DNA of 64,000 nt, taken from contig NZ_JBHIKW010000001.1 of NCBI RefSeq assembly GCF_042138895.1, positions 62,001 through 126,000 of the forward strand. Reading direction: 5' to 3'. Shown piece by piece: positions 43,799 to 51,714 of the stretch. The position numbers and the translations under genes are program-made. Origin of the DNA: Cedecea selenatireducens. Lineage in GTDB: Bacteria; Pseudomonadota; Gammaproteobacteria; Enterobacterales; Enterobacteriaceae. Position 1 is the first letter of the stretch, and every line of letters starts with the position of its first letter. The notes beneath the pieces are model-generated. The model was not told where the DNA came from. It was given only the letters and a program-made list of their open reading frames with translations, and did not search any database.

Positions 43799-44677
43799 AT
43801 GATTAGTTTCTTTAAAGAAAAAATAAATATTCACTCTGATAATTTACAAAGTGCCATTAATAAAAAAACAAACAATACATCGCTATCTAGCAAGTCGTTG
43901 GAAAAGTTAGTGAGTATAGTAAACACTCAGTATGAATTTAAAAATAGAGAGGCTGAATTTATAATCCGAGGTACCCCTTGCAGTACCAATATAAATTACA
44001 GAGAGGTTTCAAAATTAATCAAGGAAATAAAAACCATTAAATCTTTCAAAGATGATTCATTTATCAACTCTCAAATTCACTCCTGGGAAGCCAATGCTAA
44101 AAAATTATTAAAAACAAATTACATTCCTGATGATGAGAAGCAATTATTGGGTAAGGGATCAAGAGGAACTGTATATAAAGATGGTGAATCTATTCTAAAG
44201 AAAACGAAAAACTTAACAGTAAATGAAATTTTTCATGAAGCAAATATGTGCAATGAATATCATATAAAAATACAGAGTTTTAAAAAACCAGCCACTATAG
44301 TAGAAAAATGTATTGAAATGCCATTCATCAACGGCAAGACTCCAAATTTCCAGGACACACTAACAGGCGTCAACGATCTATTTAAAAATGGATTTTTTAT
44401 GGGTGATGCAAAACCATCTAACTTTTTGAAAACGTCAATAGGCACCGTCGAACCCATAGATTTCGGACTTGTATTTAAGCGTGATACATTAGAATTTATT
44501 GACGATGAAGTGAAAAAAAACATAATCTCCGACTATATTAAAGGTGGGTTCAGATACATTCCAAATGAAATCAAGAAAGAATATCATTCATGCATTGCAC
44601 AACTGGATGATATGCTTGGGAAAGATAGCCCCACAAGAAAAATAAATATTAAAACACTATCAAAAGCAGGGCTTTAA
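43799..44677 (+). CDS. Candidate secreted Ser/Thr kinase effector, OspG/NleH class
   Basis: 292 residues. The kinase core begins near residue 112: glycine loop GKGSRGTV (118-125), ATP-site Lys134 in SILKK, and Glu in NEIFHEANM. The catalytic loop is GDAKPSN (D203, K205, N208; no HRD Arg), and the metal Asp221 is in PIDFG. After that only about 70 residues follow, so the C-lobe is reduced, as in OspG, NleH and YspK effectors. Residues 1-110 are an uncharacterised N-terminal region. Strong A/T richness compared with ychF indicates recent acquisition. AGGTG lies before ATG 43799. Secretion is inferred from class and position. Confidence 0.8.
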   Translation: MISFFKEKINIHSDNLQSAINKKTNNTSLSSKSLEKLVSIVNTQYEFKNREAEFIIRGTPCSTNINYREVSKLIKEIKTIKSFKDDSFINSQIHSWEANAKKLLKTNYIPDDEKQLLGKGSRGTVYKDGESILKKTKNLTVNEIFHEANMCNEYHIKIQSFKKPATIVEKCIEMPFINGKTPNFQDTLTGVNDLFKNGFFMGDAKPSNFLKTSIGTVEPIDFGLVFKRDTLEFIDDEVKKNIISDYIKGGFRYIPNEIKKEYHSCIAQLDDMLGKDSPTRKINIKTLSKAGL

Positions 44678-44796
44678 ATTGCACCCATGAAAACCTCATA
44701 TCTTCATCCATAAAAAACCTTAAAATCAAATATATATCAAATGATGGTATGATCATGAAGAAAAGTTATTGCTTGCAGCAATAATATATAAAAATA

Positions 44797-44822
44797 ATCC
44801 ACGCCCCGGCGTGGATTTTTTT
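44797..44822. terminator. Terminator between the kinase and LuxR-type genes
   Basis: ATCCACGC-CCCG-GCGTGGAT followed by six T residues; upstream AAAATA gives the opposite strand a partial T tract, so it can serve both convergent genes. The stem repeats that of the ychF terminator. Confidence 0.87.
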
Positions 44823-44844
44823 ATGAATGCGACGGATTTTACAA

Positions 44845-45357
44845 TTACGAGTCCGGAAGAATTGCCGGTAATACAGCCTGCCAGGCTTGAAGAATACGGT
44901 GTAGCGTATTGGTATTTTTCACGCCTAGCTTATGTAACCCTCTTCTCGTATGCGTGCTAACGGTCTTTTCGCTGATGCTAAACATCTCGGCAAGATGCTT
45001 ACGGTTAGAGACTTTGTATAACGCCTTAATTATCATCTCTTCTCTGCGGGTCAAAATAGCCATTGTCTCGTCATCGAAGTCCTTTTCAGGACTCGCTTGA
45101 AGGCGACTGGCATATGCGTTGAGAGTAGCATTTTTGCTTAAAAAGGCATGGCTGCAATATACCAGAGCGCTGAATGAATCATTGATATCTGCATGGCGTA
45201 ATTTATCACCATGGAAAATATAGACGTACTCGCTGCCCGCATCAAAAACTATCATTCCGGAGGAATTACTGATATCAAGTTTTTCAATTAATGAACGCAC
45301 ACCAAGAATAAAATAATTATCGCAGGAATAAATCTGCACAACACCATCCGTTCTCAA
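44845..45357 (-). CDS. LuxR/GerE-type transcriptional regulator of the island
   Basis: About 170 residues. The C-terminal GerE helix-turn-helix is clear (LTRREEMIIKALYKVSNRKHLAEMFSISEKTVSTHTRRGLHKLG, residues about 104-150). The N-terminal 90 residues (VQIYSCDNYFILGVRSLIEKL) look like a shortened receiver-like fold without the Asp pocket, as in RcsA/BglJ-type regulators. The 5' end is uncertain: the frame opens at TTG 45357, and GTG 45339 or ATG 45255 are alternatives. It lies downstream of the effector operon behind a terminator, so it is separately transcribed. Its target is unknown; island control is inferred. Confidence 0.75.
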   Translation of the reverse strand: MRTDGVVQIYSCDNYFILGVRSLIEKLDISNSSGMIVFDAGSEYVYIFHGDKLRHADINDSFSALVYCSHAFLSKNATLNAYASRLQASPEKDFDDETMAILTRREEMIIKALYKVSNRKHLAEMFSISEKTVSTHTRRGLHKLGVKNTNTLHRILQAWQAVLPAILPDS

Positions 45358-45370
45358 GCTGAAATATTTA

Positions 45371-45396
45371 ATTAAAAGGCCTGCTAAGCAGGCCTT
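45371..45396 (-). terminator. Terminator of the sicA-to-effector operon
   Basis: Minus-strand hairpin AAGGCCTGC-TTA-GCAGGCCTT followed by TTAATT. It starts 25 bp after the stop of the RhoGAP-like gene, closing the translocator/effector operon. Confidence 0.83.
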
Positions 45397-45420
45397 GAGT
45401 ATGCTGACAGAGCGGGGGGA

Positions 45421-46335
45421 TTAGTTGGCGCGCATAAAGACCGGTTTCGGCGGCACGCCCGGAGGGCAATGGTCCAACAGCGCCGTAAATGCCGTCAATG
45501 CCTCATCTTTTTCTTTGTTACGCATCGCAATCTCTGCAGGGGTTGTGGCAAGCATTAGATTTACATCCAAATCAAATGTTTGTGCGATACCCATAATCCC
45601 AACAACGCTAGGGTCGTGTTGACGGCTCTCCATATTGATGTTTGCTAAAGATATTTCTTTATATGAACGCATGACAGAAAGTAGCGAAATAAATTTATCT
45701 TTATTCTCCCGGCCGTTAGCATCAGCTGAATTAAATTTACTTTCAAAAATTTTATTCACTTCGGCTTTATTATCCTTGCTGGCCATCAGCGCCCTGCGCT
45801 CTTCAGGAGAAAATTTATTACCCGCCAGCGTTTGCCCCATCCATTGCTTAATCAAAAAACCTGCTTCAACATTGTTAACTTCATCACTTTTGATCGCCTC
45901 CAGAAATGCAGTCTGGTCGGTCAAACGCTGATTAAATTCGCTAAGTTTGATCGCTGGACTCTGTCGAAACATACCATTTATAGAGCCAGGGTCAGCTTCC
46001 ATTTTCCGCACTAACTCCTGACAGAATATCCTCGTGTCGGCTCCCGAGATAGGATTAAGCGTAGCCACAGGCGGCGTTGACACAGGAGATGTTGACGCAG
46101 GAGATGTTGACGCAGGAGCGTCAGTAGCCGAGGGACTCATCCTCTCACTAAGGCGATGGAAACCTGCAACGACCGCATCTTTCATCGCTACCAGCGAGTT
46201 GTATACTTTTGTCACGCAAGAAAGAAATCCCTGCTGGACGCTATTCATGGCATTCCCTGCGGCCGTGGCGGCTTTAGCACTGGCGCTGGCCATCGCCTGG
46301 TACAGTTCAGCAGGCGGAATCGGCATTGTAATCAT
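45421..46335 (-). CDS. Candidate secreted effector with a eukaryotic-like RhoGAP domain
   Basis: 304 residues. Residues 1-65 are Ala/Ser-rich and helical, a plausible secretion and chaperone-binding region. Residues 68-92 are a Ser/Thr/Pro linker from a 15-bp tandem repeat. Residues about 100-290 resemble RhoGAP (BCR-homology) domains: ELVRKMEADPGSINGMFRQSP has the GxFRxS arginine finger (R124). VEAGFLIKQWMGQTL has the LK lysine (K163), though the second Arg of LRELP is missing. ISLANINMES corresponds to the NKM block (N232 or N234), followed by GIMGIAQTF where VFGP is usual. It lies after iacP, the place of sicP-sptP in Salmonella. Start ATG 46335 behind AGGAA. Domain call rests on motif reading only. 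Confidence 0.7.
   Translation of the reverse strand: MITMPIPPAELYQAMASASAKAATAAGNAMNSVQQGFLSCVTKVYNSLVAMKDAVVAGFHRLSERMSPSATDAPASTSPASTSPVSTPPVATLNPISGADTRIFCQELVRKMEADPGSINGMFRQSPAIKLSEFNQRLTDQTAFLEAIKSDEVNNVEAGFLIKQWMGQTLAGNKFSPEERRALMASKDNKAEVNKIFESKFNSADANGRENKDKFISLLSVMRSYKEISLANINMESRQHDPSVVGIMGIAQTFDLDVNLMLATTPAEIAMRNKEKDEALTAFTALLDHCPPGVPPKPVFMRAN
46076..46120. repeat. 15-bp tandem repeat within the effector linker
   Basis: Three copies of a 15-bp unit (GTTGACACAGGAGAT, GTTGACGCAGGAGAT, GTTGACGCAGGAGCG). On the coding (minus) strand they encode the S-P-A-S-T pentapeptides of the linker at residues about 74-88. A multiple of three, so copy-number change alters linker length without a frameshift. 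Confidence 0.85.
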
Positions 46336-46400
46336 TAGATAGTTTCCTTATTAATTTACTGTCGCACTCCCCATGTTCAGGCGACATTGAACGAACTGCG

Positions 46401-46649
46401 TTATGCACTTTCCTGCACGCGCTGGATAATATCCGCAACGGTTAGGCTGCTACTGATATCGGACTCCGGTATCGTGACGCCTATCTCTTCGAGTCGCATC
46501 AGGAGGTCTATAAGCTCAACGGAGTCCATTGCCAGGTCGGTAATTAAACTATCCTCCAGTTTAATATTTCCTGGTAGAACGCCGTTGACCTGATAAATGA
46601 GATTAGCCACCAGCGAAGCTACCGTTTTATCAATCACTGTTTCATTCAT
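46401..46649 (-). CDS. iacP: Acyl carrier protein of the type III locus, IacP
   Basis: 82-residue acyl carrier protein. The phosphopantetheine site is S43 in LAMDSVELIDLL. IacP in Salmonella is required for full effector and translocator secretion. Located between the sipA-position gene and the RhoGAP-like gene, in the same order as SPI-1 (sipA-iacP-sicP-sptP). Eleven bp separate it from the upstream gene. Confidence 0.92.
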   Translation of the reverse strand: MNETVIDKTVASLVANLIYQVNGVLPGNIKLEDSLITDLAMDSVELIDLLMRLEEIGVTIPESDISSSLTVADIIQRVQESA

Positions 46650-46659
46650 GGTTAATAAC

Positions 46660-48741
46660 CTATTGCTCGCGTCGGCTTATGAACTCCGCTAACTTTTCCT
46701 GAAAAGGAAGTTTTTCTTTGTCCTGCTCAACACTCTTATTTTCCAGAGCATCGAATTCAGATTGATCTCTTGGCCTTAACTTCGAAATCACCGCATCCAG
46801 TTCGGCTAAGTCAGATTGGGAACCCTTAGGAACGAAACTCACCGGCTTCGGCTCCCTGTTCCATGAATTCACAGTGCGTACCGTTGTGTAAACATACTCG
46901 TTGCTAAACCTATTCCCGGGCATATTTACGGCGGCAGCATTAATTCGCGTTGGCTGGAAACCATCAGCTGCAGATTTACGGCTAACCTCTTCACCATGCT
47001 TGCGAAGCATTCCGCCATCAGTTGAATCCATGCCTGGATTGGCAGTTTTGACACCTGCGGGTGCCCTGTTAGCCGCCGAACCGTCACTGCGCACCTGAGG
47101 ATTTAGTGAGGGTTCAGGTTCAGGCCTTATCAGGCTATCCGTTAAGTTCTTCTCAACGTCATGATCCGCTGTTAGTTTTGCCTTTTCTTCTTCAGACGCC
47201 ACGGCACCGTTTTTATCCAGGTGAGCGAAGGCTGAAGGAGCCCTTTGATTCAAAGCTTCAAACTTATCCGCCAGCGTTACGACTTTTGCGCTTGCCCGCT
47301 CAGGTGTAGTCTCTGGCCCAAGGGGTATAAAATGCTTCGGCGTTGAAGTTCTGCGATTCAACGGATCGATGTTGCGCGTGGTGGTGTAAATAAAATCACC
47401 GCTTGATAAAGAAGTGCGGCCGGATGGCTCATTTTTCTCGCGCAGCACGACGCCATCGACGTTGTCCGCTTCCAAATTTTGCGCATGCTGCATTTTGGAC
47501 GCCTCGCCGCCGAACGCCGTCTTCAGCCTGTTTTGTTCAACCACAATGGTTGGCTGTTGCTGAACTTTGGGCTCAGGACCAGGGCTCGCATCGTTAACAG
47601 TTTCCGTTTCAGTCGCACCCTCAGTTTGAGTAGCGATGCTCTTTAATTCACGCGTTGGCGTCTGGGTTTCAATTTCCCGCCTGGCAACGTTTTGCTGCGG
47701 AGTGTCGACAGCTGGCTCTTGCCTGTAGCCCTGTACGCCAGCCAGATTTCCAAGGAAGTTGCTCCCGCCTCCAATGCCAGCATTAAACAGGTCTTTAATG
47801 AGACCCACCTTTTCAATATTGGTAAGACCTGAATCGAGAATGTGCTTAACAATCGCAGAATTAGAGTCCGCGGGCGCGGTATTCGCCGCACCAACTGAAT
47901 GGGTAATATCGCCAACACTCCCCCCCTGGCTGGTGATATTCAGGGTAATGCCGCCCTGCCCTGGCCCGGTTGGAATAAATACTCGTTGGTTATCTGCACC
48001 ACCGTCGGGGTTAGGATTCAGCGTCTCCGGGCCCTGTGGTGCAGGGGTCACCGGTTCCGCATCATAAAATGTCAGCGTTTTCGAAATAGCGGCACAGTCA
48101 TTGACGAAAAAGTTCAGCTTCTGGGCCATCGTTTCCCATGGCTGATCGGGCTGTGTCAGACCTTCCACGTCGTGCTTCAGCGTAGATTTGCAAACATCCA
48201 GACATTGCTTGAAGATGGCCTTGTCGTGAGTATCCACTGACCTCGCCTGGTGATGATCTTCCCAGGCTTCCATGCAGTGTTCAATATACTTGTTGATGAC
48301 CTTTTCAAAAGCACCCTCGCTGTATTTTGAAACCAGGCCTGAGAGTTCCTTTGTTACCTTCTGCTCTTTATTTTCATTGCCGTTAGCTTCGGCAAGTTTC
48401 TTACAAACTTTATCAAGTTTGGCTATATCGTCTGCATTACCGCTATCCTGCACATCCTTATAGATAACACCGATAAGCGTTCTGATCTTATTTCCTTCTG
48501 GGCTTAAATCCTTTTGAAGGAAATCGGCGGGAAGGTTTTTTTGCGCCTCATGCAAAACAAGCTGTTTTGCATTAACGGTCTGATGCGGGTGTTGTCTAAA
48601 TAGGGCTATCGGATCGTTTCTACCTTCTGCAATCAGATTGATAAAAGCGGGTCTGTCGGTCGCGCATGCAGAGCTATCCATGCCTCTGGCATGGATAGAT
48701 TGAATATCCTGTCTGACTGCACCATTAATAGATCCAGGCAT
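46660..48741 (-). CDS. sipA: SipA-position effector with internal repeats
   Basis: 693 residues (Salmonella SipA 685). Position between sipD and iacP marks it as the SipA counterpart. Residues 1-225 are helical, as in the SipA chaperone-binding/secretion part; a GITLNITSQGG strand at 264-274 recalls SipA GINININ. The C-terminal half does not show the SipA actin-binding sequence I know. It contains instead a unit repeated about 166 residues apart: DFIYTTTRNIDPLNRR (449-464) with FIPLGP and KFEALNQR, and EYVYTTVRTVNSWNRE (615-630) with FVPKGS and EFDALENK. A FIPTGP also occurs at 255. GAGGAG precedes ATG. Orthology by synteny; actin binding unproven. Confidence 0.7.
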   Translation of the reverse strand: MPGSINGAVRQDIQSIHARGMDSSACATDRPAFINLIAEGRNDPIALFRQHPHQTVNAKQLVLHEAQKNLPADFLQKDLSPEGNKIRTLIGVIYKDVQDSGNADDIAKLDKVCKKLAEANGNENKEQKVTKELSGLVSKYSEGAFEKVINKYIEHCMEAWEDHHQARSVDTHDKAIFKQCLDVCKSTLKHDVEGLTQPDQPWETMAQKLNFFVNDCAAISKTLTFYDAEPVTPAPQGPETLNPNPDGGADNQRVFIPTGPGQGGITLNITSQGGSVGDITHSVGAANTAPADSNSAIVKHILDSGLTNIEKVGLIKDLFNAGIGGGSNFLGNLAGVQGYRQEPAVDTPQQNVARREIETQTPTRELKSIATQTEGATETETVNDASPGPEPKVQQQPTIVVEQNRLKTAFGGEASKMQHAQNLEADNVDGVVLREKNEPSGRTSLSSGDFIYTTTRNIDPLNRRTSTPKHFIPLGPETTPERASAKVVTLADKFEALNQRAPSAFAHLDKNGAVASEEEKAKLTADHDVEKNLTDSLIRPEPEPSLNPQVRSDGSAANRAPAGVKTANPGMDSTDGGMLRKHGEEVSRKSAADGFQPTRINAAAVNMPGNRFSNEYVYTTVRTVNSWNREPKPVSFVPKGSQSDLAELDAVISKLRPRDQSEFDALENKSVEQDKEKLPFQEKLAEFISRREQ

Positions 48742-48762
48742 AATAATAGCTCCTCAACTGTC

Positions 48763-49239
48763 CTATGTTTTGACTTTGATACAGGGCATAAAGCACCGGG
48801 TTAGGAAATTTAACAGCCGCTGAATGACCGTTTTTTTTGGCTCATCACTCGTTTCTCGAGAGCGACTTTGAATTTGAGGCTGCTCGATTAAATCTTGATC
48901 GGCACGGTCATTATTGTGCGAAGACGCTTGTTTTAGGGTATCTGCTCGCATATGAAAATAATAACGTTGTGCGGCACAAACCCCTTCACCGGGCAATGAA
49001 TGATGTTCTTCTAATGCAGAAGCATAGCCAAAATGGTCTTTAAAACTCCCCTGCGAGCTGTTAGACGACTCACTGTTCATACGTCTTAAAAAAGTGTCTG
49101 GTTCCGCAAACTTAACCTGCAAGCCCGAAACGCGGCAGGCGAATGCACCATAGGTTTCATTTACTCCCTGAGTCAGATAAATATCTTGTCTTAAACTTTC
49201 TTGCGATGCGAACCTGTAGATGCCGTCCATATAACCCAC
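48763..49239 (-). CDS. Unknown protein encoded between sipD and the sipA-position gene
   Basis: 158 residues with no family I recognise. No membrane segment in the first 130 residues; a hydrophobic, Cys-bearing end (VIQRLLNFLTRCFMPCIKVKT) could be an amphipathic helix or lipidation/thiol site. The N-terminus (MDGIYRFASQESLRQDIYLTQG) is polar. In Salmonella sipD and sipA are adjacent, so this is an extra gene in the translocator operon, 11 bp after sipD and 21 bp before the next gene. It could be a small effector or a chaperone for one; neither can be shown. Confidence 0.6.
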   Translation of the reverse strand: MGYMDGIYRFASQESLRQDIYLTQGVNETYGAFACRVSGLQVKFAEPDTFLRRMNSESSNSSQGSFKDHFGYASALEEHHSLPGEGVCAAQRYYFHMRADTLKQASSHNNDRADQDLIEQPQIQSRSRETSDEPKKTVIQRLLNFLTRCFMPCIKVKT

Positions 49240-49250
49240 TCAGTAAATTT

Positions 49251-50357
49251 TTAACCTAAGGCTTTAAGAACGTCTTTTGCACTTTCCGCAAGGGACGCGA
49301 TCGCACCACTCAATACTTTATTCAAATTATCGAAGGTGCTGTTTGCCTGGCTATACCGTTGGGCAAAAGCCTGCATATTACTTTGCAGGGCGCTGCCGCC
49401 TGCATTAAAGGAGGCAAGCCACGCCTGGTAGCTGGCCGTAGAAACTTTGCCACCGCTAATACCTGATGGATAATTAGGTGCGGCGCTATACTGATCGAGG
49501 TTGAATTCGATTTCACCGCTATTGTTTACTTTAAAGGCAGGCGCAAGCGTGGTTTCCATACTTTTACGCTCTTCCGGCGTCATTTTATCCCAGTTTTTTA
49601 CACTGCCCAGGTCGATACCGTTAACTTCTTTCCTGAAGTCGTCATACCCTTTTTTCATGACGGTGGTATCGAACTTAACATTATTACCGTCATCACCTGT
49701 GGAAACGGCTTTGGATGCCGCCCCCTGCACGTGCGTATTATAAGCTTCGTACATTTCCGTATACTTCTGCATCAAATCGGCATAGAAATCTACGTAATCG
49801 CCTTTAATTTCTTTAATAGCGAGGGCCATTCTGGCCCACAGCTCGGCATAGCTGGTGTGGGTGGAAATTTCGTCATCACCGCTCTTTGGCTCCGGTGCAG
49901 GTTCCTGCGCCGCTCTTTGTTTCTCAGCCGAAAACTGACTTAACGAATAGTTCGCCTTAGTACGATTTGTAACGATCTCGCGTTGGATATCCGATAACGC
50001 CTGAGCGCTACTCTTTACAAGCTGTTTCTGATTGGCGACCATATCTGCAACGTCATCTGACGGTTGTGCGCCGTCATTGGCCGTTTTGAGACGCTCTAAT
50101 GCGGCAAGCAGTTTGCTGTTATTAAAATCTTCGCCGCTGGTATCCAAACCATACTGACCAAGCAGTGCCCTAATTTCATCAAACTTATCTGCCTTATTAG
50201 GGGTGTCCAACTGGGCAATAAGCTCTTTTATTAGTTTCGTGTTCAGTTCCGAAGTTGAACCTGCGTGAGTTTCAGCCATCGGCGCAGCCTGGGTAGCGTT
50301 GGTATCAGCGGGATAGTAACTAACGGGGTTGGGTAGAGCATTATTTACGTTAAGCAT
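49251..50357 (-). CDS. sipD: Needle-tip protein SipD/IpaD homologue
   Basis: 368 residues (Salmonella SipD 343). Forms the tip complex that controls SipB/SipC insertion. The family central coiled coil starts at SYAELWARMALAIKEIKGDYVDFYADLMQKYTEMYEAY, and the C-terminal helix is SYQAWLASFNAGGSALQSNMQAFAQRYSQANSTFDNLNKVLSGAIASLAESAKDVLKALG-type sequence, well conserved with SipD. Start at ATG 50357 (MLNVNN) behind AAGGAA, matching MLNIQN of SipD. The N-terminal 130 residues are variable. Confidence 0.92.
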   Translation of the reverse strand: MLNVNNALPNPVSYYPADTNATQAAPMAETHAGSTSELNTKLIKELIAQLDTPNKADKFDEIRALLGQYGLDTSGEDFNNSKLLAALERLKTANDGAQPSDDVADMVANQKQLVKSSAQALSDIQREIVTNRTKANYSLSQFSAEKQRAAQEPAPEPKSGDDEISTHTSYAELWARMALAIKEIKGDYVDFYADLMQKYTEMYEAYNTHVQGAASKAVSTGDDGNNVKFDTTVMKKGYDDFRKEVNGIDLGSVKNWDKMTPEERKSMETTLAPAFKVNNSGEIEFNLDQYSAAPNYPSGISGGKVSTASYQAWLASFNAGGSALQSNMQAFAQRYSQANSTFDNLNKVLSGAIASLAESAKDVLKALG

Positions 50358-50420
50358 GGCGATATTCCTTTTGAGCAACGTATGCCGGGTATCCCTGCAT
50401 ACGTTGCTTATTCTTCAGAT

Positions 50421-51665
50421 TTAGCGTGTACGTTCCGCGATGGAAGATACCGCGCTGTTATTAGCGTTGAGTATGGTGTCGGTCATACTCCGGATGGCCG
50501 CATTTGTCTCTGCGGCCTTCTTGGCCGTTTGACTTTGGGTATTGGCCAGTTCGTTGTTAACATCGCGGTCGGCGCGGGCCAGCTCTGCCTCTTTCTGCTT
50601 CTCAGCGGCTGATACGCCAAATGCCCCTTCAACAGCCCCCTGCCCGGAACGAATGCCCTGGTTAGCGTACTCGGCGGTAACACGGCTCTTCTGCGTCGCA
50701 AGCTGTACCGAATTGTGGGTATCGCGCTTAAGCGAGCTGGCGTGCATATCAGCAGCCTGCGGATGTGTCATGGTGGCCTCAACATCGCCAGACAGCTTTT
50801 TGTTCTGATGAACCATGCTATCTTTGCCACTCTTAATCGCGGTCTGATGCTCGCGAACGCCAAGCTCAAGGTTGCGGGCCGGTTTCAGATTCTTGGTGAT
50901 GGAAGTGCCTTCTTTATTTAGCGCCTTCATCTGGGTCGCGGTCGTCGCTCCCTGGCCTGCAATACCCAGCGCACCGGAGGTGATTGCCCCGTTGAGATTC
51001 TGTCGAGCAGCCTCAATGGTTTTATTACCTGCGCGAGCCGCCGCATCTACGCTGCGGTTTGTTGCCGCCGCCGCCGCTTTGTTGGCATCTCGTTCAGCAT
51101 TTAGCATTACGGTGGTGATGGTATTGCTCACCTCGAGCTGCTTCATGGAACCCACAACGTTGATGAACCGTGGTCCCGCGGCATCTGCGGCGGTGATATC
51201 AGTACCGCCTTCAACAGCGGGCTGCGAACGAGCTTGACCAGCGGAAGACGAAGCGTTGCTTACGGTTGACTGACTGTCACTTTTACCGATATCTGCCGAT
51301 TTATTATTTGGCTGCGTAATATTGATCTGTGACGTTAATACGCCAGGCACGGAGGCTGCCAGGCGCTCTGCTTTATTTGCATCCCCTTCCCCTGCGACGG
51401 ATAATTTCACCGTTTTAGCCGGGGTATCAGTTTCAATATCTCCCCCTTTGCGTTTCTGTGCCGCAGATGATGCCTGAGTCGTATCGGTACGCAGACTCTG
51501 TTTTTCCATCATCAACGACAGCATGCCCTCTTTTTTGGCGAGATCGGACATGTCCAGGACATTTCTTTTCTCTTCCTGAATAACAACACTTTTTGTTTCG
51601 GTCTGAACGTCTTGCACGCGTAAATAACGTTCTGACGCACCAGTACCAATAATTGGATCGGACAT
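50421..51665 (-). CDS. sipC: Translocator SipC/IpaC homologue
   Basis: 414 residues (Salmonella 409). Second translocon component; SipC also nucleates and bundles actin in Salmonella. The segment ISGxxx-type DAAGPRFINVVGSMKQLEVSNTITTVML precedes a region rich in Ala (SGALGIAGQGATTATQMKALNKEG) that aligns with SipC GITGVGAKLEYKGL. A C-terminal helix ends SIAERTR, akin to SIAGNIRA. SD sequence AAAGGAG lies 12 bp before ATG 51665. N-terminal DLAKKEGMLSLMMEK is the helical secretion region. Confidence 0.88.
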   Translation of the reverse strand: MSDPIIGTGASERYLRVQDVQTETKSVVIQEEKRNVLDMSDLAKKEGMLSLMMEKQSLRTDTTQASSAAQKRKGGDIETDTPAKTVKLSVAGEGDANKAERLAASVPGVLTSQINITQPNNKSADIGKSDSQSTVSNASSSAGQARSQPAVEGGTDITAADAAGPRFINVVGSMKQLEVSNTITTVMLNAERDANKAAAAATNRSVDAAARAGNKTIEAARQNLNGAITSGALGIAGQGATTATQMKALNKEGTSITKNLKPARNLELGVREHQTAIKSGKDSMVHQNKKLSGDVEATMTHPQAADMHASSLKRDTHNSVQLATQKSRVTAEYANQGIRSGQGAVEGAFGVSAAEKQKEAELARADRDVNNELANTQSQTAKKAAETNAAIRSMTDTILNANNSAVSSIAERTR

Positions 51666-51714
51666 AATTAATAAAACTCCTTTATATTATTGCGGGTAAT
51701 AATAGTCCCGCCGT

